From Williamsia faeni (GTDB lineage Bacteria > Actinomycetota > Actinomycetes > Mycobacteriales > Mycobacteriaceae): 64,000 nt of DNA. The position numbers and the translations under genes were made by a program. This document shows, piece by piece, positions 17,874-25,819 of the stretch (its first letter is position 1; each line of letters begins with the position of its first letter). The notes beneath the pieces are model-generated. The model made no database searches, was not told where the DNA came from, and saw nothing but the letters and a program-made list of their open reading frames with translations. Location: the NCBI GenBank assembly GCA_003202005.1, contig QJJF01000002.1, positions 248,001 through 312,000 on the forward strand, given 5' to 3'.

Positions 17874-18748
17874 TGCCCCGAGCTCGCGATCGCCGCCAGC
17901 ACCAGGTCGGCGATCGCGCGCTCTCCGGCGGCGTTCGGATGCAGACCCACCGCTCCCTGAGGTGAGCTGTAGGGCTCGATCCAACGTCTCGCCGGACTCT
18001 GGCAGGAGTTGTGCGCCACGCTGGGGGTGAACGTGTCCAGCCACTGGACGCCGGCGAGCCATGCCTGCGCTTGCAGCGTTACATTCAGCTCCTGCTCGAT
18101 CCTGTTGAGATAGGCGGTGTCCGCCACCGAGAACGGATTTCGGGGTACGCAGTTTCCCTGCTGGGGAAATATCGCCGGATAGCCGAGAACGATGATCCGT
18201 GCCGAGGGGGCGCGGCTCTTGATGCCCGCTATGGCGCCCGCGATCGCCGGGCCGGTGTTCATCGCGATTTCGAGAGAGAACCGGGGTCCGTTCCGGACTT
18301 CGCAGGTGAAGACCTCGGAACTGATCCCTCCGGGCGGGTTCTGGGCGCACGAATTGATGCTGTCGCTGTAGACGGAGCCGTTGTTGTAGCCGATCAACAT
18401 CGTCACGAGATCGGTGCCGGCGTTCAGGGCGTCGAACTGCGGCGGCTGGCCGGGCACCTGAGAGGTGACCAGGTTCAGCGCCTGTGCTCCGCCGCAGCTC
18501 ATATCGGTCAGCTGGTAACCCTTGGCACTGGCGACGAGGTGAGAAAAGTTGGCTGCGGAGCGCTTGCAGCCCGCCGGTGACCCGGCTGCCTCCGGCGGTA
18601 CTCCGGCCCCGGCGGCAAACGAGCCGCCGAGGGAGACGTAAGAGAATGTGTCAGCGGTGGCCGGTGGCTGGACGATGCACGTTGCGAGCACCGCCGCGAC
18701 CGCTGCGATGACGGAACCCGCAACTCTGCGCTTCCTGAATTGCCTCAC
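17870..18748 (-). CDS. Secreted SGNH-fold hydrolase lacking the catalytic Asp
   Basis: A 292-residue exported protein. Residues 1-32 form a Sec signal (KRR, hydrophobic core, ending ATA-D). Block I is SLGGSFAAG with candidate nucleophile Ser43, where GDS is usual. Block III is GYNN (Asn122) in place of GxND. Block V is VGLHPN: His270 is present, but the acid three residues earlier is Val267 rather than Asp. A Ser-His dyad is possible; a Streptomyces scabies SGNH esterase is a known case. Six cysteines could form disulfides. Start is GTG 18748 with TACCCT six bases upstream, a leaderless signature. The substrate, perhaps a lipid or ester in the envelope, is unknown. Confidence 0.8.
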   Translation of the reverse strand: MRQFRKRRVAGSVIAAVAAVLATCIVQPPATADTFSYVSLGGSFAAGAGVPPEAAGSPAGCKRSAANFSHLVASAKGYQLTDMSCGGAQALNLVTSQVPGQPPQFDALNAGTDLVTMLIGYNNGSVYSDSINSCAQNPPGGISSEVFTCEVRNGPRFSLEIAMNTGPAIAGAIAGIKSRAPSARIIVLGYPAIFPQQGNCVPRNPFSVADTAYLNRIEQELNVTLQAQAWLAGVQWLDTFTPSVAHNSCQSPARRWIEPYSSPQGAVGLHPNAAGERAIADLVLAAIASSGH

Positions 18749-18754
18749 CTGTTC

Positions 18755-18760
18755 AGGGTA
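18755..18760 (-). promoter_or_regulatory. -10 element, leaderless start of the SGNH gene
   Basis: On the minus strand TACCCT is followed after six bases by the GTG start at 18748. No Shine-Dalgarno sequence is present. This fixes the start and suggests a leaderless transcript. Confidence 0.55.
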
Positions 18761-18853
18761 AGTCCGGTCACCGATCGCTCGTGGGAGTTTGGCGGGTTTC
18801 CGGGGCCGGTCGAGGGAGGTTCGGTATCAAAGATCCGATCGCTATGTTGCGCA

Positions 18854-19330
18854 CTAGTTTTCGAGTTGTGGTGGGGAAGTCATCTGGGATACCAATGCCT
18901 CGATCCGGGCGAGGTCCAGGTCGGCGCCGGACGACAGGGCCGCCGCCACGTTCTCCAACTCGGTGACCGCGGAATCCGATTGGGCAACAACCGATTCGCG
19001 GAGCCGGCCTGGTGACGCAGCAGCGGCGATCAGTCGATTGTCGAGTTCGGTCGCGGCGAGCTCGATGCGAACCCTGGCATCGATGCGAGCGCCCTCGTAA
19101 CCGAGTTTGGGATCCGATCGCAACAGCGCCAGGGCATCGCGGATCCGGCGGTGCAACCGGGCCTCGGGGTCATGTGAACCCGCCCACGACACCGGTGCAT
19201 TGGTGGGCTGACCGGGAATGATCTCGGCCGATGCCAGTGCCGTGGCCCGGATGCGCCGGGTCATCACGAAGACACCGGCCACCGCTGCCACGCACGCGAT
19301 GACAACAATCACCACGACAACTGTGATCAT
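18854..19330 (-). CDS. Small single-pass membrane protein of the SPFH operon
   Basis: A 158-residue protein with an N-terminal transmembrane helix (about 2-24, Val/Ile/Ala rich, then RRIR on the inside) and a soluble helical domain of about 130 residues rich in Ala, Arg and Glu. No known family recognised. ATG 19330 overlaps the stop of the zinc-ribbon gene (ATGA), so translation is coupled, and it is the last gene of a three-gene minus-strand operon. Position and topology recall the small partners of SPFH/zinc-ribbon membrane-stress operons such as ydjGHI of Bacillus, but I see no sequence proof of homology. Confidence 0.7.
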   Translation of the reverse strand: MITVVVVIVVIACVAAVAGVFVMTRRIRATALASAEIIPGQPTNAPVSWAGSHDPEARLHRRIRDALALLRSDPKLGYEGARIDARVRIELAATELDNRLIAAAASPGRLRESVVAQSDSAVTELENVAAALSSGADLDLARIEALVSQMTSPPQLEN

Positions 19331-20556
19331 GTCGCCGCCTGCCAGGCCAGAACGATGCCGACGATCACGATCAGTGCGGCAAGCACCGCGAACACGATTT
19401 TGACGGTGCTCCAGGGCCGCTGCCCCTGAACCTCGCCGGTGACGCCGTTGATGAAGACCTGAAATGGGTCGCCGGCATAGACGACTGTGAGTAGCCAGAT
19501 CGGCAGCAGCACGTGCTTGAAGGTCAACGCGTTGTACCGCGTGTCCTTTTGATTGATGCGTTGATGATCGCCGCCGATGTCCCGCCGGATCGTGTCGTCG
19601 ATGCCCTCGTTGATTCGTTCCTGGGCAACAGGGAAGCACTGGTCGGCATCGTGATCGTAGGTGCGGCAGAGATGTCCGGCGACGAACTCGGGACTGTACG
19701 GGGTGGCCTGCGCGGTCGGCCAGGGTTCGAGCTCGTGCACCCGCTCGGTGTCGAAGCCGGTGTTGGCCAGCACCGCGACATCGTCGAAGTTGTTGTGTAC
19801 CATACCCGATCGATGCCTCCACCGGATCCTGGTCTCGGTCCGGCGGTTGTCACCGCTTCCGGTGGTCACCGTGTAATTGTCACCGCGCATCCCCGTATAC
19901 GACGACGTCGTGTCGGCATCGTACGTGAAGTACGCGGCGTAGACGCTGGTGAACGCGCCCAGTTCCCGGTACTTCTTGAACTCGGTCGGCGCGAACCAGC
20001 GACTGTGGATCCACTTCTCGATGACCTCACGGCCCTGATCGTCGTTCAACTGGAACGGCAGGATCCCGTCGACCGGTAAACGCAGCGGTGCATCGTGGAT
20101 GTCGTCCCGCTGGATCGGTGTGGCGCAGTACGGGCATCGGCTCGAGGTCAGGGTTCCGCTGAATGTGCTTCTGCCGCCGCAGCTCTGACAGACTACTTCC
20201 CGCTCTGTGATCGCCGCGGCCGACGGGTGCTCGGTGGCCATCAGCGTGCGCAACTGGTTCATCGTCGACTGCAGATCATGGTCGATCACCCGACGCTCCG
20301 GGTCGATGACGATCGCGTGCGTCCGGCCGCAGCTCAGACACAACAGGTTTTGTGTCGAAGGGTCGAAAACCAGTGCGGCGCCGCAACTGTCGCACGGATA
20401 TGTGCGGGTCTGCTCGGTGACCTGGAAGTGTGCCCGCAGTGGATCGGACGGTCCGCGCGCCGGCTCGGGCGGCAAAGGTGGCAACGGCGGTGGCGGGCCG
20501 TCGGCCGCGTCACTGTTGTTGGCGGGCAAGGGCGGTGGGAGGTGGGAGTCAGCCAT
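19327..20556 (-). CDS. Double zinc-ribbon protein with C-terminal membrane anchor (YdjG-like)
   Basis: A 409-residue protein. A Pro-rich N-terminus (1-40) is followed by two zinc ribbons: Cys55/Cys58 with Cys73/Cys76, then Cys123/Cys126 with Cys141/Cys144. The middle, about 160-370, is a conserved region seen in annotated TFIIB-type zinc-ribbon membrane proteins. A transmembrane helix sits at about 384-405, with a weaker hydrophobic stretch near 345. AGGA lies just upstream of ATG 20556, 4 bp after the SPFH gene stop. The layout is that of operons in which an SPFH protein and a zinc-ribbon protein form a membrane complex; function here is inferred only from that context. Confidence 0.75.
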   Translation of the reverse strand: MADSHLPPPLPANNSDAADGPPPPLPPLPPEPARGPSDPLRAHFQVTEQTRTYPCDSCGAALVFDPSTQNLLCLSCGRTHAIVIDPERRVIDHDLQSTMNQLRTLMATEHPSAAAITEREVVCQSCGGRSTFSGTLTSSRCPYCATPIQRDDIHDAPLRLPVDGILPFQLNDDQGREVIEKWIHSRWFAPTEFKKYRELGAFTSVYAAYFTYDADTTSSYTGMRGDNYTVTTGSGDNRRTETRIRWRHRSGMVHNNFDDVAVLANTGFDTERVHELEPWPTAQATPYSPEFVAGHLCRTYDHDADQCFPVAQERINEGIDDTIRRDIGGDHQRINQKDTRYNALTFKHVLLPIWLLTVVYAGDPFQVFINGVTGEVQGQRPWSTVKIVFAVLAALIVIVGIVLAWQAAT

Positions 20557-20560
20557 GTTC

Positions 20561-21700
20561 CTATGCCGGTGGGTTGTTGGGGATCGGGGGAGGCGTGCTG
20601 AAGAGTCCGGACAGGGCGGGCACGGTTCCGGCCGCCACCCAGCCCGGCATGCCCTGACTCCAGACCAGTGTCGATGCGTTGAACTGACCTGATGCGACTG
20701 CGGGCTGGAGCTGGGCGACCGTGAACGGTCCGGCGGCCTGGCCGCCGTTGTCGACGTGGAAGGTTGCCGCGCCCGGTAGCGGCGGGGGAACGGTTGCCGG
20801 TGCCGGCTGCGCGCCCTGCCCGCCGAACTGGCCGGCCATCTGGCTGCCGAGCGCCACACCCATCCCGGCCGACATCATGTCGCCCATGGCGCCGCCACCC
20901 GGGTTCTGCGCCGCGGCGATCATCGCATCGGCGGCCTTGCCCTGCTGGTAGCGGCCGAGATCACCGACGTTGTTGAGAAATCCGCTCTCCTCGACACCGC
21001 GTGCCACACCGCGTGTCATCGCATTGGTGATCTCGTCGGGCAGTGAGATGTTCATGGTGATGGAGTCGACGGACAAACCGAACTCGTCGTCCACCTGGCC
21101 GTTGACAAACGTGCAGAGCTTCTCCGACAGCTCGACCTGGCGGCCCTGGAGATCGATGACCCCGAGCCGCGTTTCCATGATCATGTCCGAGAACGCCACG
21201 GTGATGACCCGGCGGATCAGCTCCGAGATCTCGTCGACATCGACCGAACTGTCGGTACCGATGACCTCCCGAAGAAAGATCTCAGGTTCAGCCACTCGAA
21301 CGACACACAAACCGTTGGCGCGGACCTGGACCATCGTGAAATCGGGGTCGCGGACCGTCACCGGATTGGGGGTGCCCCAACGCAGATCGGTGACCGGACG
21401 GGTGTTGATGAAATACACCTCGGAGCGGAACGGACTGTTGAATCCATGCTTCCAGCCCTGCAGGGTGCTCAGGAGCGGCAAGTTCTCGGAGGTGAGGGTG
21501 TAATGCCCTGGCCCGAACCGGTCGGCGAGCTTGCCGCGGTAGACAAAAACCGCCTGCTGACCTTCGCGGACGATGAGTTCGGCCTCGTTTTTGATCTCGT
21601 TGTTGTAGCGGGGGAAACGCCACGCCAATGTGGAGCGTGAATCGTCGATCCATTCGATGATGTCGACGAGCTCACCTTTGATCTTGCCGATGATCCCCAT
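20561..21700 (-). CDS. SPFH-domain protein with C-terminal GYF_2 domain (YdjI-like)
   Basis: A 379-residue protein of the group annotated as virion core protein-like SPFH proteins. An SPFH/band-7-type domain spans about 25-245. A Gly/Ala/Met-rich linker about 255-300 is followed by a GYF_2 (DUF4339) domain at about 305-365 with the WSQGMPGW core. There is no obvious transmembrane helix, so membrane association would be peripheral. ATG 21700 has GGGAG about ten bases upstream. It heads the operon with the zinc-ribbon and small TM proteins. Bacillus YdjI, of similar type, recruits PspA to the membrane; no pspA is in this window. Confidence 0.8.
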   Translation of the reverse strand: MGIIGKIKGELVDIIEWIDDSRSTLAWRFPRYNNEIKNEAELIVREGQQAVFVYRGKLADRFGPGHYTLTSENLPLLSTLQGWKHGFNSPFRSEVYFINTRPVTDLRWGTPNPVTVRDPDFTMVQVRANGLCVVRVAEPEIFLREVIGTDSSVDVDEISELIRRVITVAFSDMIMETRLGVIDLQGRQVELSEKLCTFVNGQVDDEFGLSVDSITMNISLPDEITNAMTRGVARGVEESGFLNNVGDLGRYQQGKAADAMIAAAQNPGGGAMGDMMSAGMGVALGSQMAGQFGGQGAQPAPATVPPPLPGAATFHVDNGGQAAGPFTVAQLQPAVASGQFNASTLVWSQGMPGWVAAGTVPALSGLFSTPPPIPNNPPA

Positions 21701-21780
21701 ATTCGGTGTTCTCCCTAGCGATTCGGTTGCTACCGCGGAGTCTAGTCGTGTCGCGCACGGCAATGGCGTGGTCGCGGTGG

Positions 21781-21786
21781 CACAGT
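21781..21786 (+). promoter_or_regulatory. Possible -10 element, leaderless start of lipoprotein gene
   Basis: CACAGT is six bases before GTG 21793. The A at position 2 and T at position 6 of a TANNNT hexamer are kept but the first T is not. It supports GTG 21793 over upstream ATGs. Confidence 0.35.
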
Positions 21787-21792
21787 GGGCTG

Positions 21793-22515
21793 GTGAGTCG
21801 GGTGTCTTCCGAGCGGTTCAAACCGCGCTGGGTGCAGGTGGTCGCGGTGGCGGCTGTCCTTGTTGTCGGTGGATGCACGAGTGCGGTCGACGGTGATCCG
21901 GTGGCCGCGCCGTCGAGTGCCGGGCCCTCGACGGGCCCGGGGACCTTCCCCTCGGTGGAGGTCGACGTGCGGGAGAGATCGGTGACCGCTGCCGACTTCC
22001 CGGCCGGGTACGACGCGACCGAGGTGCCGGCGGAAGATCTGGCCGCGGTCATGGCCGATACCGCCGGATACCGCGTCGGCTCTGTGGTGACCCCGTCGAC
22101 CTGTGCGCCCACACCACTGCCGGCGACATCCGATGAGGCGGTGGCACTGGTCGCGGCGAGTGCGGAGGCGAATGCGGGCACTCTCAGCGCCATCACCGTG
22201 CTGACCGATTCGCCGTTGTCCGAGTTGGAAGCCCAGCTCGAGGCCTGCCCGACGTACACGACCACCAACCAGGGTGCCACCGCGACGGTGACCACCACCG
22301 TGCTGCCGCCCTCACCGGCCCAGTCGCAGGAATCGCTCGCTTTCCGGCGCGTCACGATGTCGGGGTCGATGACCCAGACGATGACGGCATTGGTCGCCCA
22401 GAATGATGGCGTGCGGGTCTACGTGACCGTCATGGCGCCGGGTTCGGGACCGGTACCCGATGGCGCCGCCCTCGACGAGCTGTACACCACCGCGGTGGAG
22501 CGCTCGCGCGGCTGA
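21793..22515 (+). CDS. Lipoprotein of unknown function
   Basis: A 240-residue predicted lipoprotein. From GTG 21793 the signal has a basic n-region (SERFKPR), a hydrophobic core and the lipobox VGGC with Cys28. The mature part is Thr/Ser/Ala/Val rich and begins with a Pro/Ser/Gly linker, like mycobacterial sensor-type lipoproteins of the PknH sensor/DUF5642 style, though I cannot assign it firmly. ATGs at 21706 and 21763 are in frame but would give an unusually long n-region. It is divergent from the SPFH operon, with 92 bp between starts. Confidence 0.75.
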   Translation: MSRVSSERFKPRWVQVVAVAAVLVVGGCTSAVDGDPVAAPSSAGPSTGPGTFPSVEVDVRERSVTAADFPAGYDATEVPAEDLAAVMADTAGYRVGSVVTPSTCAPTPLPATSDEAVALVAASAEANAGTLSAITVLTDSPLSELEAQLEACPTYTTTNQGATATVTTTVLPPSPAQSQESLAFRRVTMSGSMTQTMTALVAQNDGVRVYVTVMAPGSGPVPDGAALDELYTTAVERSRG

Positions 22516-22611
22516 ATCGGACTGTGGATGGGCCTACGCGCGGTGGATAACCAGCGGAAAACGCACGGTCGGTGATGATGTCGGGTCGGCCTCGGGCCCG
22601 ACCATCACCAC

Positions 22612-23907
22612 ATGACATCTGACAAATACACAACATCGGTATCCGGCCCCGGTGCGCTGATCACCGCGGTCCCGGCCCTGCTCGGCTTCATCCCGGAGCG
22701 ATCGCTGATCCTGGTCACGTTTGACGGTGACGGAACCGAGATCGGCACGACGATGCGCCACGACCTCACTTTCGGCGATGACGGCGTACCCACACCCGCA
22801 ATGCTGGGTGTGATCGATCATCTCGCCGCGGTCTGCGAGGCATACGAGGTCGCGCGGGTGGTGGCCGTCATCGTCGATGACACCTATCCGATCGATTCGG
22901 ACGAGTATCGGCGACTCGCCGCCGGCATCCACCGCCGGCTGCTGGCGACCGGAGGTCTCCACGGCGGGTTCGCCGTCTCCGCGATCACCGCCGGTAGCGT
23001 GTGGCAGACGGTGTGGGACAGCAGATCTGGCGAATATCTCGAAGGCGGCTGGTCCGACGACGAGTGGTCGGATGACGAATGGTCCGGGGCGCCGGTGTAT
23101 TCCGGATCGGAGACGGGTCTGGTGGGTGACCCGCTGATCAGCCCGGTGGCCGTGGCCCGGGCGGTCACCAAGGGCCGGCGGGTGCTGGCCACCCGCGGTG
23201 AGATGGCCGAACACCTGGCGCCGCTGCCGCACTGCGGTGATCCGGACTGTGATGCGCACGTCGTGTCCGCGGCGGACGACCTCGCCTACCGCGATCTCGC
23301 TGCCGACCGGGCCCGGCTGACGGACACCATGGCCGGCGAGATGGGGTCGGTGGACCAGACATTCATCGACCGGCAGGTGCTGGAGCACTGCGTCGAAGTA
23401 TTCGGGGACGAGCGGACGCCGCTGGACGTGGTTGTCGACCAGATGCGGCGGCTCCAGGAACGGCAGGATCTCGAATACGCGCTGTCGCTGGTCTACCGCG
23501 GCGCCACGGGTGTGCTGACCTGCGACGAACTACGCGTGCTCGACAAGGCGCTGCGCGAACTCTACGTCCGCGACGCGTTGATGGCCCTGGCCGTCACCGA
23601 TCGGTGGATCGAGGCCGAGCAGGTGTGGGCGGCGCTCTGCCGCCGGCTCCGGGGACGAGGTCAGGCGGCCGCCGCGACGCTCCTCGGATTCGTGCACTAT
23701 GTACACGGCAACGGGGCGATGGCCGGCGTCGCATTCGACCTCGCGCTCACAGCGAGCCCTGGCTACTCGATGGCCGTGCTGTACAACGACGCACTGACCC
23801 GTGGGATACCACCGCAGGTGATCGGGGAGTGTGCCCAGACCGGCTACCTCGTGGCCCGGACGCTGGGGGTGGAACTCCCTGCGCCGGTGATGAACCCGGC
23901 GGCCTGA
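22612..23907 (+). CDS. DUF4192 family protein
   Basis: A 431-residue soluble protein of the actinobacterial DUF4192 family, recognisable from the start ISGPGALITAVPALLGFIPERSLILV-like segment (here SGPGALITAVPALLG, 11-25) and a middle region with an acidic Asp/Trp/Ser repeat (three similar DDEWS units near 145-157). The C-terminal third (about 300-420) is alpha-helical with TPR-like spacing. Function is unknown. No Shine-Dalgarno sequence precedes ATG 22612; GACCAT six bases upstream is a poor -10. It is convergent with galE. Confidence 0.8.
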   Translation: MTSDKYTTSVSGPGALITAVPALLGFIPERSLILVTFDGDGTEIGTTMRHDLTFGDDGVPTPAMLGVIDHLAAVCEAYEVARVVAVIVDDTYPIDSDEYRRLAAGIHRRLLATGGLHGGFAVSAITAGSVWQTVWDSRSGEYLEGGWSDDEWSDDEWSGAPVYSGSETGLVGDPLISPVAVARAVTKGRRVLATRGEMAEHLAPLPHCGDPDCDAHVVSAADDLAYRDLAADRARLTDTMAGEMGSVDQTFIDRQVLEHCVEVFGDERTPLDVVVDQMRRLQERQDLEYALSLVYRGATGVLTCDELRVLDKALRELYVRDALMALAVTDRWIEAEQVWAALCRRLRGRGQAAAATLLGFVHYVHGNGAMAGVAFDLALTASPGYSMAVLYNDALTRGIPPQVIGECAQTGYLVARTLGVELPAPVMNPAA

Positions 23908-23944
23908 TCAGACCGGGCCATACCCCACCCCGAGCCCCCCAACC

Positions 23945-24011
23945 CCCGATAGTGTGCCCTTTTGGCTGTGCTGAACTGGGGTTTTGGTCGCCAAAAGGCC
24001 ACATCATCGGG
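23945..24011. terminator. Imperfect inverted repeat between DUF4192 gene and galE
   Basis: Arms of 22 nt at 23945-23966 and 23990-24011 pair with three mismatches; the inner 9 bp, CCTTTTGGC with GCCAAAAGG, are perfect, and the loop is 23 nt. It lies in the 115-bp gap between convergent stops, so it probably acts as a terminator, though the large loop differs from the compact hairpins elsewhere. Confidence 0.55.
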
Positions 24012-24022
24012 GTACGGCGGGA

Positions 24023-25003
24023 TCAGATCAAGGAGTGGGCGCGTTCGCCGAGTGAGCGGGTGTACTCCCAGGCATCGGCGACGATGACCGACAGGTCGGT
24101 TTTTGCCGGATACCAGCCGAGTTCGGCGATGGCCTTGTCGCTCGAGGCGATCAACACCGCCGGATCTCCGGCCCGTCGCGGCGCATCAACCACCGGGATG
24201 TTTCGTCCGGTGACCTCTTCGACGGCCGAAATGACCTGCCGCACAGAGAAACCCGTACCGCTTCCCAGATTGAAGATCTCGTGGCGGCCGGCGATGGCGG
24301 CTTCGAGCGCCAGGACATGCGCCTCTGCGAGATCCTGCACGTGGATGTAGTCGCGGACTGCTGTGCCGTCATCGGTGTGGTAGTCGGTCCCGAACATCTT
24401 GATGTGCTCACGGTGACCGAGGGCCACCTGCAGGATCAGCGGGATCAGATGCGTCTCAATGACACGGTTCTCTCCCGCACCGCCGTACGCTCCGGCCACA
24501 TTGAAGTACCGGAGGCTGGTGGCCGCGAGGCCGTGGGCGTGCGCATACGACGTGATCGCGTGGTCGATGGCCAATTTGGTGGCGCCGTAGGGGTTGGTCG
24601 GGCGGGTGGGCGCCGACTCCAGGATCGGGACCGATTCGGGCTCTCCGTAGGTGGCCGCCGTGGACGAGAAGACCAATCGCGGCGTGCCCGAGGTCCGGAT
24701 CGCCTCGAGCAGCGACAGTGACTCGACAACGTTGCCGTACCAGTACTTCTCGGGCCGTTCGACGGATTCACCGACCAGCGATTGTGCGGCGAAATGCAGG
24801 ACTCCGTCGAAGGATTGCGCCGTCAGAACCCCGGCGGCGACATCGCTGACGTTGCCCTCGACAAAGGCGGCACCCTCGGGGAGCGCGTCGGCATTGCCGG
24901 TCGACAGGTTGTCGATGATGGTCACATCGTGACCGTGTTCGATCAGGAAGCGGGCGCAGACGCTACCCACATAACCGGCACCGCCGGTGACAAGGAGTTT
25001 CAT
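24023..25003 (-). CDS. galE: UDP-glucose 4-epimerase GalE
   Basis: A 326-residue extended short-chain dehydrogenase/reductase. The NAD motif is GGAGYVG (7-13). The catalytic Ser lies in SSTAATYGE and the Tyr-Lys pair in NPYGATK. GalE interconverts UDP-glucose and UDP-galactose, the latter feeding arabinogalactan and other wall glycans. It lies 12 bp after ideR on the same strand; the dtxR-galE pairing is also typical of corynebacteria, so this is an old actinobacterial operon. Confidence 0.94.
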   Translation of the reverse strand: MKLLVTGGAGYVGSVCARFLIEHGHDVTIIDNLSTGNADALPEGAAFVEGNVSDVAAGVLTAQSFDGVLHFAAQSLVGESVERPEKYWYGNVVESLSLLEAIRTSGTPRLVFSSTAATYGEPESVPILESAPTRPTNPYGATKLAIDHAITSYAHAHGLAATSLRYFNVAGAYGGAGENRVIETHLIPLILQVALGHREHIKMFGTDYHTDDGTAVRDYIHVQDLAEAHVLALEAAIAGRHEIFNLGSGTGFSVRQVISAVEEVTGRNIPVVDAPRRAGDPAVLIASSDKAIAELGWYPAKTDLSVIVADAWEYTRSLGERAHSLI

Positions 25004-25015
25004 CGAGGGCTGGTA

Positions 25016-25699
25016 TCAGACTTTCTCGACCTGGACGGAATGTGCCATCTCTTCGGAGAGCAGCAGCCCGGAATGACCCGGTGTGCTGATCATGATCGAA
25101 TCCGGCGACACCGTGATGTTGACGCGGGCGCTCGGAACGACACCGGCATCTTGAAGCGCACTGATCAACCCGGCGTCGGCCTGAGCGTGCTCGGACAACC
25201 TGCGCACGATCACCGCAACCGGTTCACCCTGCGGCAGATCGGAGATCCGTGTCATCGGTGGGGGCGTGCTGCTGGGGGAGTAGCCCAGCTGTTCCAGTCC
25301 CGGAATCGGATTTCCGTACGGGGAGGTGGTCGGGTGGTCGAGAACCTCGAGCAGCCGGCGCTCGACGTTCTCACTCATCACGTGTTCCCAGCGGCAGGCC
25401 TCGGCATGAACGTCTTCCCAGGGCATCCCGATGACGTCGACTAGGAGTCGTTCGGCGAGACGGTGCTTACGCATGACCGAGGTGGCGAGATTGCGGCCCT
25501 TGTCGGTCAGCTCGAGATGTCGGTCTCCGGCAACGAGTACCAAACCGTCACGTTCCATCCGCGCAACGGTTTGTGAGACGGTCGGTCCGCTCTGCTCGAG
25601 ACGCTCGGCGATCCGAGCGCGCAATGGGACAATGCCCTCTTCTTCGAGGTCGTAGATCGTCCGGAGATACATCTCAGTCGTGTCGATCAGTTCGTTCAC
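25016..25699 (-). CDS. ideR: Iron-dependent repressor IdeR/DtxR
   Basis: A 227-residue DtxR-family regulator that represses siderophore and iron uptake genes when loaded with Fe(II). Taking GTG 25699 as start (MNELIDTTEMYLRTIYDLEE), every metal ligand falls on the classical IdeR number: site 1 His79, Glu83, His98; site 2 Met10, Cys102, Glu105, His106. This makes GTG 25699 better than ATG 25708, which lies immediately after the AAAGGG ribosome site (nine bases before the GTG). Winged helix 1-73, dimerisation 74-140, SH3-like domain from about 150. First gene of an ideR-galE operon, 120 bp from divergent acuC. Confidence 0.96.
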   Translation of the reverse strand: MNELIDTTEMYLRTIYDLEEEGIVPLRARIAERLEQSGPTVSQTVARMERDGLVLVAGDRHLELTDKGRNLATSVMRKHRLAERLLVDVIGMPWEDVHAEACRWEHVMSENVERRLLEVLDHPTTSPYGNPIPGLEQLGYSPSSTPPPMTRISDLPQGEPVAVIVRRLSEHAQADAGLISALQDAGVVPSARVNITVSPDSIMISTPGHSGLLLSEEMAHSVQVEKV

Positions 25700-25807
25700 G
25701 ATCCCCATCCCTTTCGTCTGGACCCAGGTTACCTGCCTGGAAGGGTGATGTTGGTAACCCCGCAGGAGGTCGTGGGTCACAGTGGCCTGCGGTGTCGGGC
25801 AGGCCAC

Positions 25808-25813
25808 TAGGCT
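25808..25813 (+). promoter_or_regulatory. -10 element of acuC, leaderless start
   Basis: TAGGCT is followed after six bases by the acuC ATG at 25820, with no ribosome site. The hexamer fits TANNNT well; a -35 is not evident. Confidence 0.6.
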
Positions 25814-25819
25814 CACTTC

